A stretch of 64,000 bases of DNA, from the NCBI RefSeq assembly GCF_904067045.1, contig NZ_CAJFDC010000016.1, forward strand, positions 1 to 64,000. Direction: 5' to 3'. A program made the position numbers and the translations under genes. Below the pieces are notes generated by a model, which did no database searches, was not told where the DNA came from, and worked only from the letters and a program-made list of their open reading frames with translations. Origin of the DNA: Pseudomonas sp. FEN. GTDB lineage: Bacteria > Pseudomonadota > Gammaproteobacteria > Pseudomonadales > Pseudomonadaceae. Positions 7,286 through 15,889 of the stretch are shown one piece after another; position 1 is the first letter of the stretch, and each line of letters opens with the position of its first letter.

Positions 7286-9286
7286 ATGTCCCTACCCAAG
7301 CATCACCTGGAATTGCTCAGCCCCGCCCGTGACGTCGCCATTGCCCGCGAGGCCATTCTGCATGGCGCCGATGCCGTGTACATCGGTGGCCCGAGCTTCG
7401 GCGCCCGCCACAACGCCAGCAACGAGGTGAGCGATATCGCCGAGTTGGTGACGTTCGCCCGGCGCTATCACGCCCGGGTGTTCACCACCCTCAATACGAT
7501 CCTGCACGACAACGAGCTGGAGCCGGCCCGCAAGCTGATCCACCAACTCTACGATGCCGGCGTCGACGCGCTGATCGTCCAGGACCTGGGTGTGATGGAG
7601 TTGGATATCCCGCCGATCGAGCTGCACGCCAGTACCCAGACCGACATCCGGACGCTGGCGCGGGCGAAGTTTCTCGATCAGGCCGGGTTCTCCCAACTGG
7701 TACTGGCCCGCGAGCTGAACCTGCAAGAGATCCGCGCCATCGCCGACGAGACCGATGCGGCGATCGAATTCTTTATCCATGGGGCGTTGTGCGTGGCGTT
7801 CTCCGGCCAATGCAACATTTCCCATGCGCAAAACGGCCGCAGCGCCAACCGTGGCGATTGCTCCCAGGCCTGCCGCCTGCCCTACACCCTGAAAGACGAC
7901 CAGGGCCGCGTGGTTGCCTTTGAAAAGCACTTGCTGTCGATGAAGGACAACAACCAGAGCGCCAATATTCGCGCCCTGGTCGAGGCCGGCGTGCGTTCGT
8001 TCAAGATCGAAGGGCGCTACAAGGATATGGGCTATGTGAAGAACATCACCGCCTACTATCGCCAGCGCCTGGACGCTGTCCTCGAAGACCGCCCGGACCT
8101 GGCCCGGGCTTCCAGCGGCCGCACCGCGCACTTCTTCCTGCCTGATCCGGAAAAAACCTTCCATCGCGGCAGCACCGACTATTTTGTCAGCGACCGCAAG
8201 ATCGACATTGGCGCCTTTGACACGCCAACCTTCACCGGCTTGCCGGTAGGCGTGGTGGAGAAAGTCGGCAAGCGCGACCTGCAGGTGGTGACACATGATC
8301 CGCTGTCCAATGGCGACGGCCTCAATGTGCAGGTCAAGCGCGAGGTGGTTGGCTTCCGCGCCAATATCGCCGAGCCCAAGGGCGAGTTCGAAGAAGACGG
8401 CGAGAAGCGCTACCGCTATCGCGTCGAGCCCAACGAAATGCCCGCCGGGCTGCACGGCCTGCGGCCGAACCATCCACTGAACCGTAACCTGGACCACAAC
8501 TGGCAGCAGGCCCTGCTCAAAACTTCCGCCGAGCGCCGGGTCGGCCTTTCCTGGATCGCTCGCCTGCGCGAGGAACGCCTGGAACTGACCGCTACCAGCG
8601 AGGAAGGCGTCAGCGCCAGCGTGGCCCTGGACGGACCGTTCGGCCTTGCCAACAAACCGGAACAGGCCCTGGAGCAACTGCAGGACCTGCTCGGCCAACT
8701 GGGAACTACCCAGTACCATGCCACCAGTGTCAAGCTGGATGCGCCACAGGCGTACTTTATTCCCAACTCGCAGCTCAAAACCTTGCGCCGCGAAGTCATC
8801 GAAGCGCTGACCGCGGCGCGCATCGCCGCGCACCCACGCGGCGGCCGCAAGGCCGAAACCACTCCGCCACCGGTGTACCCGGAGTCGCACCTGTCGTTCC
8901 TGGCCAATGTCTACAACCAGAAGGCCCGCGACTTCTATCACCGTCACGGCGTCAAGCTGATCGACGCAGCCTTCGAGGCGCACGAGGAAACTGGCGAAGT
9001 ACCGGTGATGATCACCAAGCACTGCCTGCGTTTTTCCTTCAACCTCTGCCCCAAGCAGGCCAAGGGGGTCACTGGCGTGCGTACCAAGGTCGCACCGATG
9101 CAACTGATACAGGGTGACGAGGTGCTGACCCTGAAGTTCGATTGCAAGCCTTGCGAGATGCACGTGATCGGCAAGATCAAGGGCCATATCCTCGACCTGC
9201 CGCAACCGGGCAGCGGCGTGCAGCAAGTCGTCGGCCATATCAGCCCTGAAGACCTGCTCAAGACGATTCATCGGGCACCGCACTGA
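7286..9286 (+). CDS. rlhA: U32-family 23S rRNA hydroxylase (RlhA-like)
   Basis: A 666-residue U32 family protein. The N-terminal half is a TIM-barrel-like region (ELLSPARDVAIAREAILHGA). The family cysteine block HGALCVAFSGQCNISH ... GDCSQACRLPY is at about 165-200, and KFDCKPCEMHV near the C-terminus adds more cysteines for an iron-sulfur cluster. The size matches E. coli RlhA (YdcP), which hydroxylates C2501 of 23S rRNA, and not the shorter TrhP/YegQ tRNA enzymes. Despite the old name peptidase U32, proteolysis is not expected. ATG 7286 has no strong ribosome binding site, but the protein start MSLPKHHLELLSPA fits the family. Confidence 0.85.
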   Translation: MSLPKHHLELLSPARDVAIAREAILHGADAVYIGGPSFGARHNASNEVSDIAELVTFARRYHARVFTTLNTILHDNELEPARKLIHQLYDAGVDALIVQDLGVMELDIPPIELHASTQTDIRTLARAKFLDQAGFSQLVLARELNLQEIRAIADETDAAIEFFIHGALCVAFSGQCNISHAQNGRSANRGDCSQACRLPYTLKDDQGRVVAFEKHLLSMKDNNQSANIRALVEAGVRSFKIEGRYKDMGYVKNITAYYRQRLDAVLEDRPDLARASSGRTAHFFLPDPEKTFHRGSTDYFVSDRKIDIGAFDTPTFTGLPVGVVEKVGKRDLQVVTHDPLSNGDGLNVQVKREVVGFRANIAEPKGEFEEDGEKRYRYRVEPNEMPAGLHGLRPNHPLNRNLDHNWQQALLKTSAERRVGLSWIARLREERLELTATSEEGVSASVALDGPFGLANKPEQALEQLQDLLGQLGTTQYHATSVKLDAPQAYFIPNSQLKTLRREVIEALTAARIAAHPRGGRKAETTPPPVYPESHLSFLANVYNQKARDFYHRHGVKLIDAAFEAHEETGEVPVMITKHCLRFSFNLCPKQAKGVTGVRTKVAPMQLIQGDEVLTLKFDCKPCEMHVIGKIKGHILDLPQPGSGVQQVVGHISPEDLLKTIHRAPH

Positions 9287-9316
9287 GTGATGACTGCCTG
9301 ACACAAGGGGGGTTAC

Positions 9317-9712
9317 ATGGGCTGTCCGCAAGTCTGTTCCGGCGCCACCTTGCAATGCAGTTTCGGTCTGGCGCCCGGTGTGCTCAACGTGCTGCCACAG
9401 AACCGCACCCTGGTGTCCGGCGTGCCGGCAGCCAATCTGCTCGACCATATTCCTCTGGTCAACATCATGCCGTTCGGCATGTGCCAGAGCCTGGCCAATC
9501 CCACGGTGGCGGCCGCCACGGCGGCGGCACTCGGGGTGCTGGTGCCGATGCCCTGTATTCCCGTGACCGCCACGCCCTGGATACCGGGTGGCGCACCGAC
9601 CATGCTGCTGGGGCCGATGCCGGCGCTGGATGCCAACGGTACGTTGATGTGTAACTGGGCCGGGGTGATCAAGATCCTTTTCCCAGGCCAGGTGCAGATG
9701 CTGATTCCCTGA
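9317..9712 (+). CDS. DUF4280 PAAR-like protein, probable T6SS spike tip
   Basis: The 131-residue protein has the DUF4280 pattern: CSGATLQCSFG at the N-terminus, ASNL-like AANLLDHIPLVNI in the middle, PCIPVT.TPW.PG, and a final NWAGVIKILFPGQ. DUF4280 proteins are PAAR-like and cap VgrG spikes. ATG 9317 follows AAGGGGGG, an excellent ribosome binding site. Its stop abuts, with no spare base, the stop of the convergent gene at 9713. There is no C-terminal toxin extension and no toxin gene after it, so it would be a bare adaptor tip or carry an effector encoded elsewhere. Confidence 0.85.
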   Translation: MGCPQVCSGATLQCSFGLAPGVLNVLPQNRTLVSGVPAANLLDHIPLVNIMPFGMCQSLANPTVAAATAAALGVLVPMPCIPVTATPWIPGGAPTMLLGPMPALDANGTLMCNWAGVIKILFPGQVQMLIP

Positions 9713-10258
9713 TCAGGCATCGGGCGGCTGTCGCCAGCTCAACCACCAGGCCTTCCAACGCGCCATGGGTTTTCCCGACGCTTCCAGTGGCCGGCCGTCC
9801 GCGGCATAGGATTGTGCGCCCTCCAGTGCCCGGCCCTTGTCATATTCAATCCGCGCCGCCAGTTGGCCGTTGCCATGAAAACGCTGGTAAAGCCCCTGCA
9901 ATTGCCCTTGTCGATAGTGTTCGCGAGAGGCCAGGGTGCCGTCTTCGAAGTAACTGAGCACCTGCCCATGCAATAACCCCGCGCGGTACTGCGCCTCGCG
10001 GATCAAAGCGCCTTGCGGGCTGTGGAACACCGCCTGGCCGTCGAGTTTGTCCTTGCGGAAATTCAGCCGCGCCGAGGGTTGGCCGTTGGGGTGATAAATC
10101 AGCATCGGTCCCTCCAGCGTGCCCTGGCGATAGCTGAGCAGCGCTTGTGGCCGGCCGCTCTCCGTGACCCGGGCCGGACCTTCCAACTGGCCGCCGATCA
10201 GCGTGGCGTTGAGCTGGCTGTCGCCGCTGACGACTTCGACCTTGGCTGGTTTGTCCAT
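9713..10258 (-). CDS. MORN-repeat / YwqK-antitoxin-like protein
   Basis: A 181-residue protein of repeating MORN-type units (G.LEGPM..Y..NGQ, .KLDGQAVFHSPQG, .LLHGQVLSYFEDGTL, QLQGLYQRFHGNGQL), followed by a Trp-rich tail WKAWWLSWRQ. Such proteins are annotated as YwqK-family antitoxins. Near T6SS tips they are candidates for immunity, adaptor or chaperone roles. It starts nine bases after the vgrG stop with GAGGAGG before the ATG, so it is the last gene of the leftward T6SS operon. No signal peptide. Precise role unknown. Confidence 0.8.
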   Translation of the reverse strand: MDKPAKVEVVSGDSQLNATLIGGQLEGPARVTESGRPQALLSYRQGTLEGPMLIYHPNGQPSARLNFRKDKLDGQAVFHSPQGALIREAQYRAGLLHGQVLSYFEDGTLASREHYRQGQLQGLYQRFHGNGQLAARIEYDKGRALEGAQSYAADGRPLEASGKPMARWKAWWLSWRQPPDA

Positions 10259-10267
10259 ATGCCCTCC

Positions 10268-12274
10268 TCAGTTGACCTTGACCAGGCCGCCCTTGATAGT
10301 CAGCATCGCCCCGCCGTCCACGGTCTGCTCGGCGCCGCCCTTGTTCATCAGGCTGACTCCGGCGTCGTTGGTCAGCGTGGTACCGGCCTTGTTTTCCAGG
10401 GAAGTCCCGGCTTTGTTGTTCAACGATGTCCCGGCCTGGTTGCTCAGCGCCATCCCGGCCTGGGCACTGAGATTGGCATCGCTTTTCGCATTGAAGTCGC
10501 CGCCGCTTTGCAGGGTCAGGGTGCCGGTCACCTTGATCGTCAGGTTGCCGTCCACCGTCAGTTGGTAGTTACCCGTGACCTTGTGGCTGTAGTTGCCGCC
10601 GGTGGTGTGGGTCTGGTCGCCGCCAACCTTGAGCGTGCGATCGCCCTTGACGTCGAGGGTGTCGCTACCGGTCTGCAGGGTCACCGTGCGCTTGCCCTTT
10701 TCCAGAGTGACGGTTTCATCGCCCTCCTTGACCGTGCGCGTGCGGGCGTTCTGTACCGTGAGGGTTTCGTCGTGGCCGACGATGGCGCTAGTGTCGTTGA
10801 GCACATTGATCTTGAGGTCCTTCTGCGCCTGGAGAAAGACTTCCTCGCCATCCTTCTTGTCCTCGAAACGCAGTTCGTTGAAACCCTCGCCGCCCTTGGA
10901 GGACTGGGTCTTGATCCCGGACTGGGTCTGGTTCGCCGGCAGCGCATAGGGCAAGGTGTTTTCGCCATTGTAGATACAGGCAGTGACCAGCGGACGGTCT
11001 GGATCGCCGTCGATAAAGGTCACCACCACTTCCTGGCCGATACGCGGAATGAACTGCATGCCGAAACCCTTGCCGGTCCAGCCCTGGGCGACGCGGACCC
11101 AGCACGAACTGTTCTCGTTCTTTTCACCCTCGCGGTCCCAGGTGAACTGGATCTTTATCCGCCCGTACTCGTCGGTCCAGATGTCCTCGCCCGCCTTGCC
11201 CACCACCCTGGCGGTCTGGGTATGCATGGTCGGCTTCGGGGTCAGGCGCAAGGGCCGGTAGTTGACACTCTTGGGAATCGCCTCGAAGCGATTGCGATAG
11301 TGTTCGTGGCTGGCATCATGGCTGACCGACGTCAGCAGCCATTCAATGTTCGCGGCCGGGTCATCGTGCCCGGTCAGGGTGAAGGTATAGCCGGGCTGCA
11401 ACCAGCGGCAGTCACTTTCACCGATCAGGCGCAGCGCCTGGGTACGCAAGGCGTCCATGCGCTGTTTGCCCAGGGCATCGCCCCGCGCCTTGGCGGTGTA
11501 GCCACCGGGGTGTTCATAGACCGACAACGGCCCTGCCTCGGCTTCGGCCCGGCCGTACAGCGAAGTGGTAGGCGTGACAAACTGGTAGTCGGTGGCGCTA
11601 TAGACACCGGACACCGCCTGCTGGCTGAGTTGCGCCGAGCGTATGCCCTGCAATTCCCGACGGCCGATCTGCTGGCCGAGGTAGGCGATGCTGGCGCCGT
11701 TCGGGCAGGCGACAAAGGCGCCATTGCTATCGGCCAGGATCAGGGTATGACGCCCTTCGGCGTGGCTGAAAAACCAGAAGATGCCCTCCTCCTCCAGCAG
11801 CCGGCAGACAAAGGCGAAATCGCTCTCACCGTATTGGATGCAGTATTCGCGCGGCTCATAGCTGCCGGAGAGCTTCAAATCGTAGTCGCTGAAACCATGG
11901 GCCTTGAAAATGCTGGTGACGATGTCACTGGTGGACAGGTTCTGGAATACCCGATTGTTGCTGGCCAGGGTCAGCCACCAGAGCCAGGGGCGCAATTGCA
12001 GACCATAGCGTTCGGCGGTGGCATCGGCCGGCAACTGGCGAATCTGCGCGCAGAGCCCGTCCAGGGGGCGCTTCTGGGCGTCGTTATGCAGGGTCAGGGT
12101 CACATGGGAGGCCACGGCGCTGGCGATGGACAACGCCTCGACACAGTAGCCGGTGACGGTGAACTCGCCCAGATGATTCAGCGCTTCTTCACCGCTCAGG
12201 GATTCGGGGAACAACGGCGCCATGACCGCACCGCTCAACGACAGCGTGGTGTTGGTATCAGTGGGACGGGGCAT
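10268..12274 (-). CDS. vgrG: VgrG (TssI), T6SS spike protein
   Basis: A 668-residue protein. Residues about 1-370 are the gp27-like base, with SDFAFVCRLLEEEGIFWFF. The gp5 OB-fold follows (DEYGRIKIQFTWDR, then WTGKGFGMQFIPRIGQEV, GDPDRPLV). The needle comes last, with beta-helix repeats ending in five octapeptides of the form AGxxLxNK. No enzymatic extension is present. The trimer sits on the Hcp tube and receives the PAAR-like tip. AAGGA six bases before ATG 12274 supports the start. It lies between clpV and the MORN gene in the leftward operon, matching the place of vgrG3 in HSI-III clusters. Confidence 0.96.
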   Translation of the reverse strand: MPRPTDTNTTLSLSGAVMAPLFPESLSGEEALNHLGEFTVTGYCVEALSIASAVASHVTLTLHNDAQKRPLDGLCAQIRQLPADATAERYGLQLRPWLWWLTLASNNRVFQNLSTSDIVTSIFKAHGFSDYDLKLSGSYEPREYCIQYGESDFAFVCRLLEEEGIFWFFSHAEGRHTLILADSNGAFVACPNGASIAYLGQQIGRRELQGIRSAQLSQQAVSGVYSATDYQFVTPTTSLYGRAEAEAGPLSVYEHPGGYTAKARGDALGKQRMDALRTQALRLIGESDCRWLQPGYTFTLTGHDDPAANIEWLLTSVSHDASHEHYRNRFEAIPKSVNYRPLRLTPKPTMHTQTARVVGKAGEDIWTDEYGRIKIQFTWDREGEKNENSSCWVRVAQGWTGKGFGMQFIPRIGQEVVVTFIDGDPDRPLVTACIYNGENTLPYALPANQTQSGIKTQSSKGGEGFNELRFEDKKDGEEVFLQAQKDLKINVLNDTSAIVGHDETLTVQNARTRTVKEGDETVTLEKGKRTVTLQTGSDTLDVKGDRTLKVGGDQTHTTGGNYSHKVTGNYQLTVDGNLTIKVTGTLTLQSGGDFNAKSDANLSAQAGMALSNQAGTSLNNKAGTSLENKAGTTLTNDAGVSLMNKGGAEQTVDGGAMLTIKGGLVKVN

Positions 12275-12309
12275 GGTTTTCCTTGACGATCATCTTTGAC
12301 TACCTGTGT

Positions 12310-14856
12310 TCATTCCAGCACCCATTGCGCCAACTGCCCCGCGACCTGCTCCATCAGCACATGCTCCACGTCCCGCGCGCCCGCCGTGCTGCAACGGGCC
12401 AGGACGGCCTTGACGATACCGTCGTCGTAGTCGAAACGCTTGCCGGTGGCCGCCAGGTAACGGGCGCGCAGTTTCTCCAGCTTGGCCAGGACGATCCCTT
12501 CCAGGGTCGCATCGTCGAGAGCACGGTAAGGTACCACGGTCATGCGCGCCAGAAAGGCCGGGCGAAATGCCTGCAACAGCACGTTGCGCAACTGCTGATT
12601 GAAGGCTTCGGATGTTGGTTGTTCGGCGACGCTGTCGAGGATCAGTTCAGCGCCCACATTGCTGGTGGCCAGCATCACGGTGTTCTTGAAGTCGACCACC
12701 AGGCCGCTGCCGTCTTCCATCAGGCCTTTATCGAAGACGTTGTAGAAGGCTTCGAGCACATCCGGGTGGGCCTTCTCGATTTCATCCAGCAAGACCACGC
12801 TGTAGGGTTTGCGCCGCACCGCCTCGGTCAGCACGCCGCCACTGCCATAACCGACATAACCCGGCGGTGCGCCCTTGAGCTGGCTGACCGTATGGGCTTC
12901 CTGGTATTCGGAGAGGTTGATGCTGATCAGATTGCGCTCGCCACCGTACAGCGCGTCGGCCAGGGCATAGGCGGTTTCGGTCTTGCCGACGCCCGTGGGG
13001 CCCAGCAGCAGGAACACCCCGACCGGTTTTTGCGGGTCGGTGAGCCCGGCGCGATAGGCCTGCAGCCGCTGGGCGATCGCGCCCAACGCCGGCCCCTGCC
13101 CCATCACCCGCTGGCCGAGGCGTTCGGCCAGGGTCCGCAACGCATAGGCTTCGTCGGCAAGCACCTTGCCTTGGGGAATACCGGTCCAACCGGCAATGAC
13201 CGAGGCGACGACTTTCGAATCGACTTGCTCGGGGACCAACGGATCGTCCTCGCGAATGGCATTCAGGCCGCTTTCCAGACGCACCAGCTCACTGGCCAGT
13301 TGTTCGAGACGGTTATCCAGCTCTTCGTCATCGCGGCTCGGATCGACGCTTTCGTTGAGCATGAGCAGCTCGCGGCGGGCTCGGAGCAACTCGGTCACCG
13401 CTTCGCGCTCCTTGTGCCAGCGGCTTTCCAACTCGACGATGGCTTGGCCGTCCTCATGCTCCCGCAGTTCAAGCGGGCGGATGCGCAGGTCATGATCATG
13501 GCCGATGGCTTGTTCGCGGCGCAGGCGTTGCAGTTCATCGAGCGTCGCCGCCTGGCGATGGCGCAGGCTTTCCAGGGCCGGAGGTACGTCATGCTGGGCC
13601 AGTGCCACCCGGGCACAGGCGGTGTCGAGCACGCTGATGGCCTTGTCCGGCAGCTGCCGCCCGGAGATATAGCGCTGGCTGAGCTTCACCGCGTCCTGGA
13701 TCGCCACGTCCAGGACCTCGACGCCATGGTGCTGCTCCAGCTTGCTGGCCACCGCGCGCAACATCCGCACGGCGGTCTGCTCGTCCGGTTCCTCGACCTG
13801 GACCAGCTGGAAGCGTCGCGCCAATGCCGGGTCTTTCTCGAAGTATTTCTTGTACTCAAGCCAGGTGGTGGCGGCCAGGGTGCGCAGTTCGCCCCGGGCC
13901 AACGCCGGTTTGAGCAGGTTGGCCGCGTCATTCTGTCCTTCGGCGGCACCGGCACCGATCAGCGTATGGGCCTCGTCGATAAACAGGATGACCTTGCCGG
14001 CGGCATTACGGACGCCTTCGATCACGCCCTTGAGTCGCTGTTCGAATTCGCCCTTGATCTCCGCCCCGGCTTGCAGCAGCCCCAGGTCGAGTACCCGCAG
14101 GCTGACGTCCTGCAAGGGCGGCGGCACGTCACCGAGGGCAATGCGCAGCGCCAGGCCCTCGACCACCGCGGTCTTGCCGACGCCAGGGGCGCCCACCAGG
14201 ATCGGGTTGTTCTGTCGTCGACGCAGGAGGATATCGACACACTGGCGAATCTCCGCATCGCGCCCGATGATCGGATCGATGCGCCCCTGGCGGGCGTCTT
14301 CCGTCAGATCCTGGGTGTATTGCTCGAGCAACGAGGTGTCGATGCCGCCGGCGCGCGCTGGGGTTTTTCCGGGGCGCGCCGGCAGGCCGGTTTCGCAGGA
14401 GTGCTCGGTCAAGCTGGCGAACTGGCTGCGCAGTTGGTCCCGGGCAATGCCGAGCAATGAGGGGATGCTGCCTTGCAACAGCGCCCGGTACTCGTCGCGG
14501 TCGAGCAGCGCCAGCAACAGCAGCCCGGAGCGCACCCCGGTGGCGCCGAGCACGCTGGCCTGGACCACCGCGTCCTCGATCAAGGCCAGCAATTGCCGGG
14601 ACAGTGTCGGTGTGCGGGTGTTGCCGGTCTGGAACAGCTCCAGGGCGAGGTTGATTTCGTTCGCCAGACGGTCGCGCTCCAACCCCAGGGCTGGCAGCAG
14701 GCAGGCCAGGTCGCCACCTTCGATCTCCAGCAGCTCCAACAGCAGGTGTTCGACTTCGACAAAGTGCTGGTTGCGCTGCCAACTGCGCTGGGCGGCCCGT
14801 TCCATGGCATCGCGGCACTGGTGATTCAGGCGCGAGATCAGTACGGCGATTTCCAT
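12310..14856 (-). CDS. tssH: ClpV (TssH), T6SS sheath-recycling ATPase
   Basis: A ClpB-type AAA+ protein of 848 residues. It has an N-terminal Clp repeat domain, first Walker A GAPGVGKTA with Walker B ILFIDEAHT, a middle coiled coil (about 420-520) and second Walker A GPTGVGKTE with VVLLDEIEKA. It pulls apart the contracted TssB/TssC sheath in the cytoplasm so the subunits can be reused. The start at 14856 (MEIAVLISRLN) lies one base after the tssG stop; the longer open frame upstream lies inside tssG and lacks family similarity. It is co-transcribed with tssG. Confidence 0.96.
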   Translation of the reverse strand: MEIAVLISRLNHQCRDAMERAAQRSWQRNQHFVEVEHLLLELLEIEGGDLACLLPALGLERDRLANEINLALELFQTGNTRTPTLSRQLLALIEDAVVQASVLGATGVRSGLLLLALLDRDEYRALLQGSIPSLLGIARDQLRSQFASLTEHSCETGLPARPGKTPARAGGIDTSLLEQYTQDLTEDARQGRIDPIIGRDAEIRQCVDILLRRRQNNPILVGAPGVGKTAVVEGLALRIALGDVPPPLQDVSLRVLDLGLLQAGAEIKGEFEQRLKGVIEGVRNAAGKVILFIDEAHTLIGAGAAEGQNDAANLLKPALARGELRTLAATTWLEYKKYFEKDPALARRFQLVQVEEPDEQTAVRMLRAVASKLEQHHGVEVLDVAIQDAVKLSQRYISGRQLPDKAISVLDTACARVALAQHDVPPALESLRHRQAATLDELQRLRREQAIGHDHDLRIRPLELREHEDGQAIVELESRWHKEREAVTELLRARRELLMLNESVDPSRDDEELDNRLEQLASELVRLESGLNAIREDDPLVPEQVDSKVVASVIAGWTGIPQGKVLADEAYALRTLAERLGQRVMGQGPALGAIAQRLQAYRAGLTDPQKPVGVFLLLGPTGVGKTETAYALADALYGGERNLISINLSEYQEAHTVSQLKGAPPGYVGYGSGGVLTEAVRRKPYSVVLLDEIEKAHPDVLEAFYNVFDKGLMEDGSGLVVDFKNTVMLATSNVGAELILDSVAEQPTSEAFNQQLRNVLLQAFRPAFLARMTVVPYRALDDATLEGIVLAKLEKLRARYLAATGKRFDYDDGIVKAVLARCSTAGARDVEHVLMEQVAGQLAQWVLE

Positions 14857-14857
14857 C

Positions 14858-15889
14858 TCAGGCCTCTTCCGCGTCGTGCAGGCGCAGGTCGATGCGGAAA
14901 TCCCCGCTGTGCTCTTCACGGTTCAACCAGGTGCCCTGGCCCAGCGCCGTGTGCTGCTCGCGCCCGATCTTCAGTATCGCGCTGCGAGTCACGTGCACGG
15001 ACACGCCGCATTGCAGTTGCGCGCCAAAATAGAACGCCACCAGCGCCGCCAACTGTCGATGGGAATCCCCTCCTGGCAGGAAAGGCTCGGCGATTTCCGG
15101 TTCCAGTGGGCCGAGCCGGATATGAATGCCGGCGTGCTCATCCCAGACCCGCGTGCCGCACAATGCATTGCGCCCCAGGCTGAGGTTGCGCCCCTTGCGC
15201 CCCAGCACGCTCTGGTCGCTGCTGGCGATCTGGCGCCAGGCGCCCTGGTAACCCCGTAGTTGCACGGGCAGATCGAAGTAATGCTTGAGCAGGTTCTGGA
15301 ACCCGGCCAGGGAGCGCCGCCCGTTGGCCAGCAAGCCGGCGCGGGCGATCAGGGCTCGTTCCGGCAGCAGCGTCTCTCGCGCCGAGTTGGACGACAACCC
15401 GCACAAAGCGCGCAATTGCTGATACACCGGGCTGAGTGCCGGCTCCCGGTAAGGCAAGGCGATCCGCTGGCGCTGTTGTACCCGATACAGCAGGCTCAAC
15501 AACCGGTGCTGGAACAGATCGAGAAACGCCACCGTGCCGTAATCGTGATTGCGCGCCCGTTGCTGCAACCATTCCTGATAGGCGTAGGGTAAAGGACCGT
15601 CCGGGCCACCGAGGCCGAACACCTGAGTATGCAAGGTCAACCGGGACGCGGTTCCTTGCGCATTGGTGACCTGCCGCAGGCTGCTGATCTCGCTCGGGGC
15701 GAACTCCGGCAACAGCGGCCCGCGCAGGCGCACCACCTCGCGCTGCGGATCGCTGCCGGTCCCCAGCGACGACGCGTTGTCCCGCTCGCGCTCCAGGATC
15801 ATCAGCGCCTGCAGCAGCTCGAAATGCTGCGGGGCCTGACGCAGGAGTTCGCCTAGAGAGCCAGGATCGGGCTGCTGCTCGGGCTCCAT
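14858..15889 (-). CDS. tssG: TssG, T6SS baseplate subunit
   Basis: A 343-residue TssG (ImpH/VasB) protein. Seen: FELLQALMILERER near the N-terminus, LHTQVFGLGGPDGPLPYAY, and DLFQHRLLSLLYRV, the usual family landmarks. TssG joins TssF, TssE, TssK and VgrG in the baseplate wedge. It overlaps the end of tssF by 37 bases and is followed after one base by clpV, so translation is likely coupled. Confidence 0.94.
   Translation of the reverse strand: MEPEQQPDPGSLGELLRQAPQHFELLQALMILERERDNASSLGTGSDPQREVVRLRGPLLPEFAPSEISSLRQVTNAQGTASRLTLHTQVFGLGGPDGPLPYAYQEWLQQRARNHDYGTVAFLDLFQHRLLSLLYRVQQRQRIALPYREPALSPVYQQLRALCGLSSNSARETLLPERALIARAGLLANGRRSLAGFQNLLKHYFDLPVQLRGYQGAWRQIASSDQSVLGRKGRNLSLGRNALCGTRVWDEHAGIHIRLGPLEPEIAEPFLPGGDSHRQLAALVAFYFGAQLQCGVSVHVTRSAILKIGREQHTALGQGTWLNREEHSGDFRIDLRLHDAEEA

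Noticed and set aside
7292..9448. 718-codon minus-strand frame opposite rlhA
   Set aside because: Shadow frame; the plus strand shows the U32 cysteine motifs.
10013..12286. Very long open frame opposite vgrG (757 codons)
   Set aside because: It is the antisense shadow of a clear VgrG gene in GC-rich DNA and has no family signature.
12283..14460. Long open frame opposite clpV
   Set aside because: Antisense shadow; ClpV motifs are certain on the other strand.
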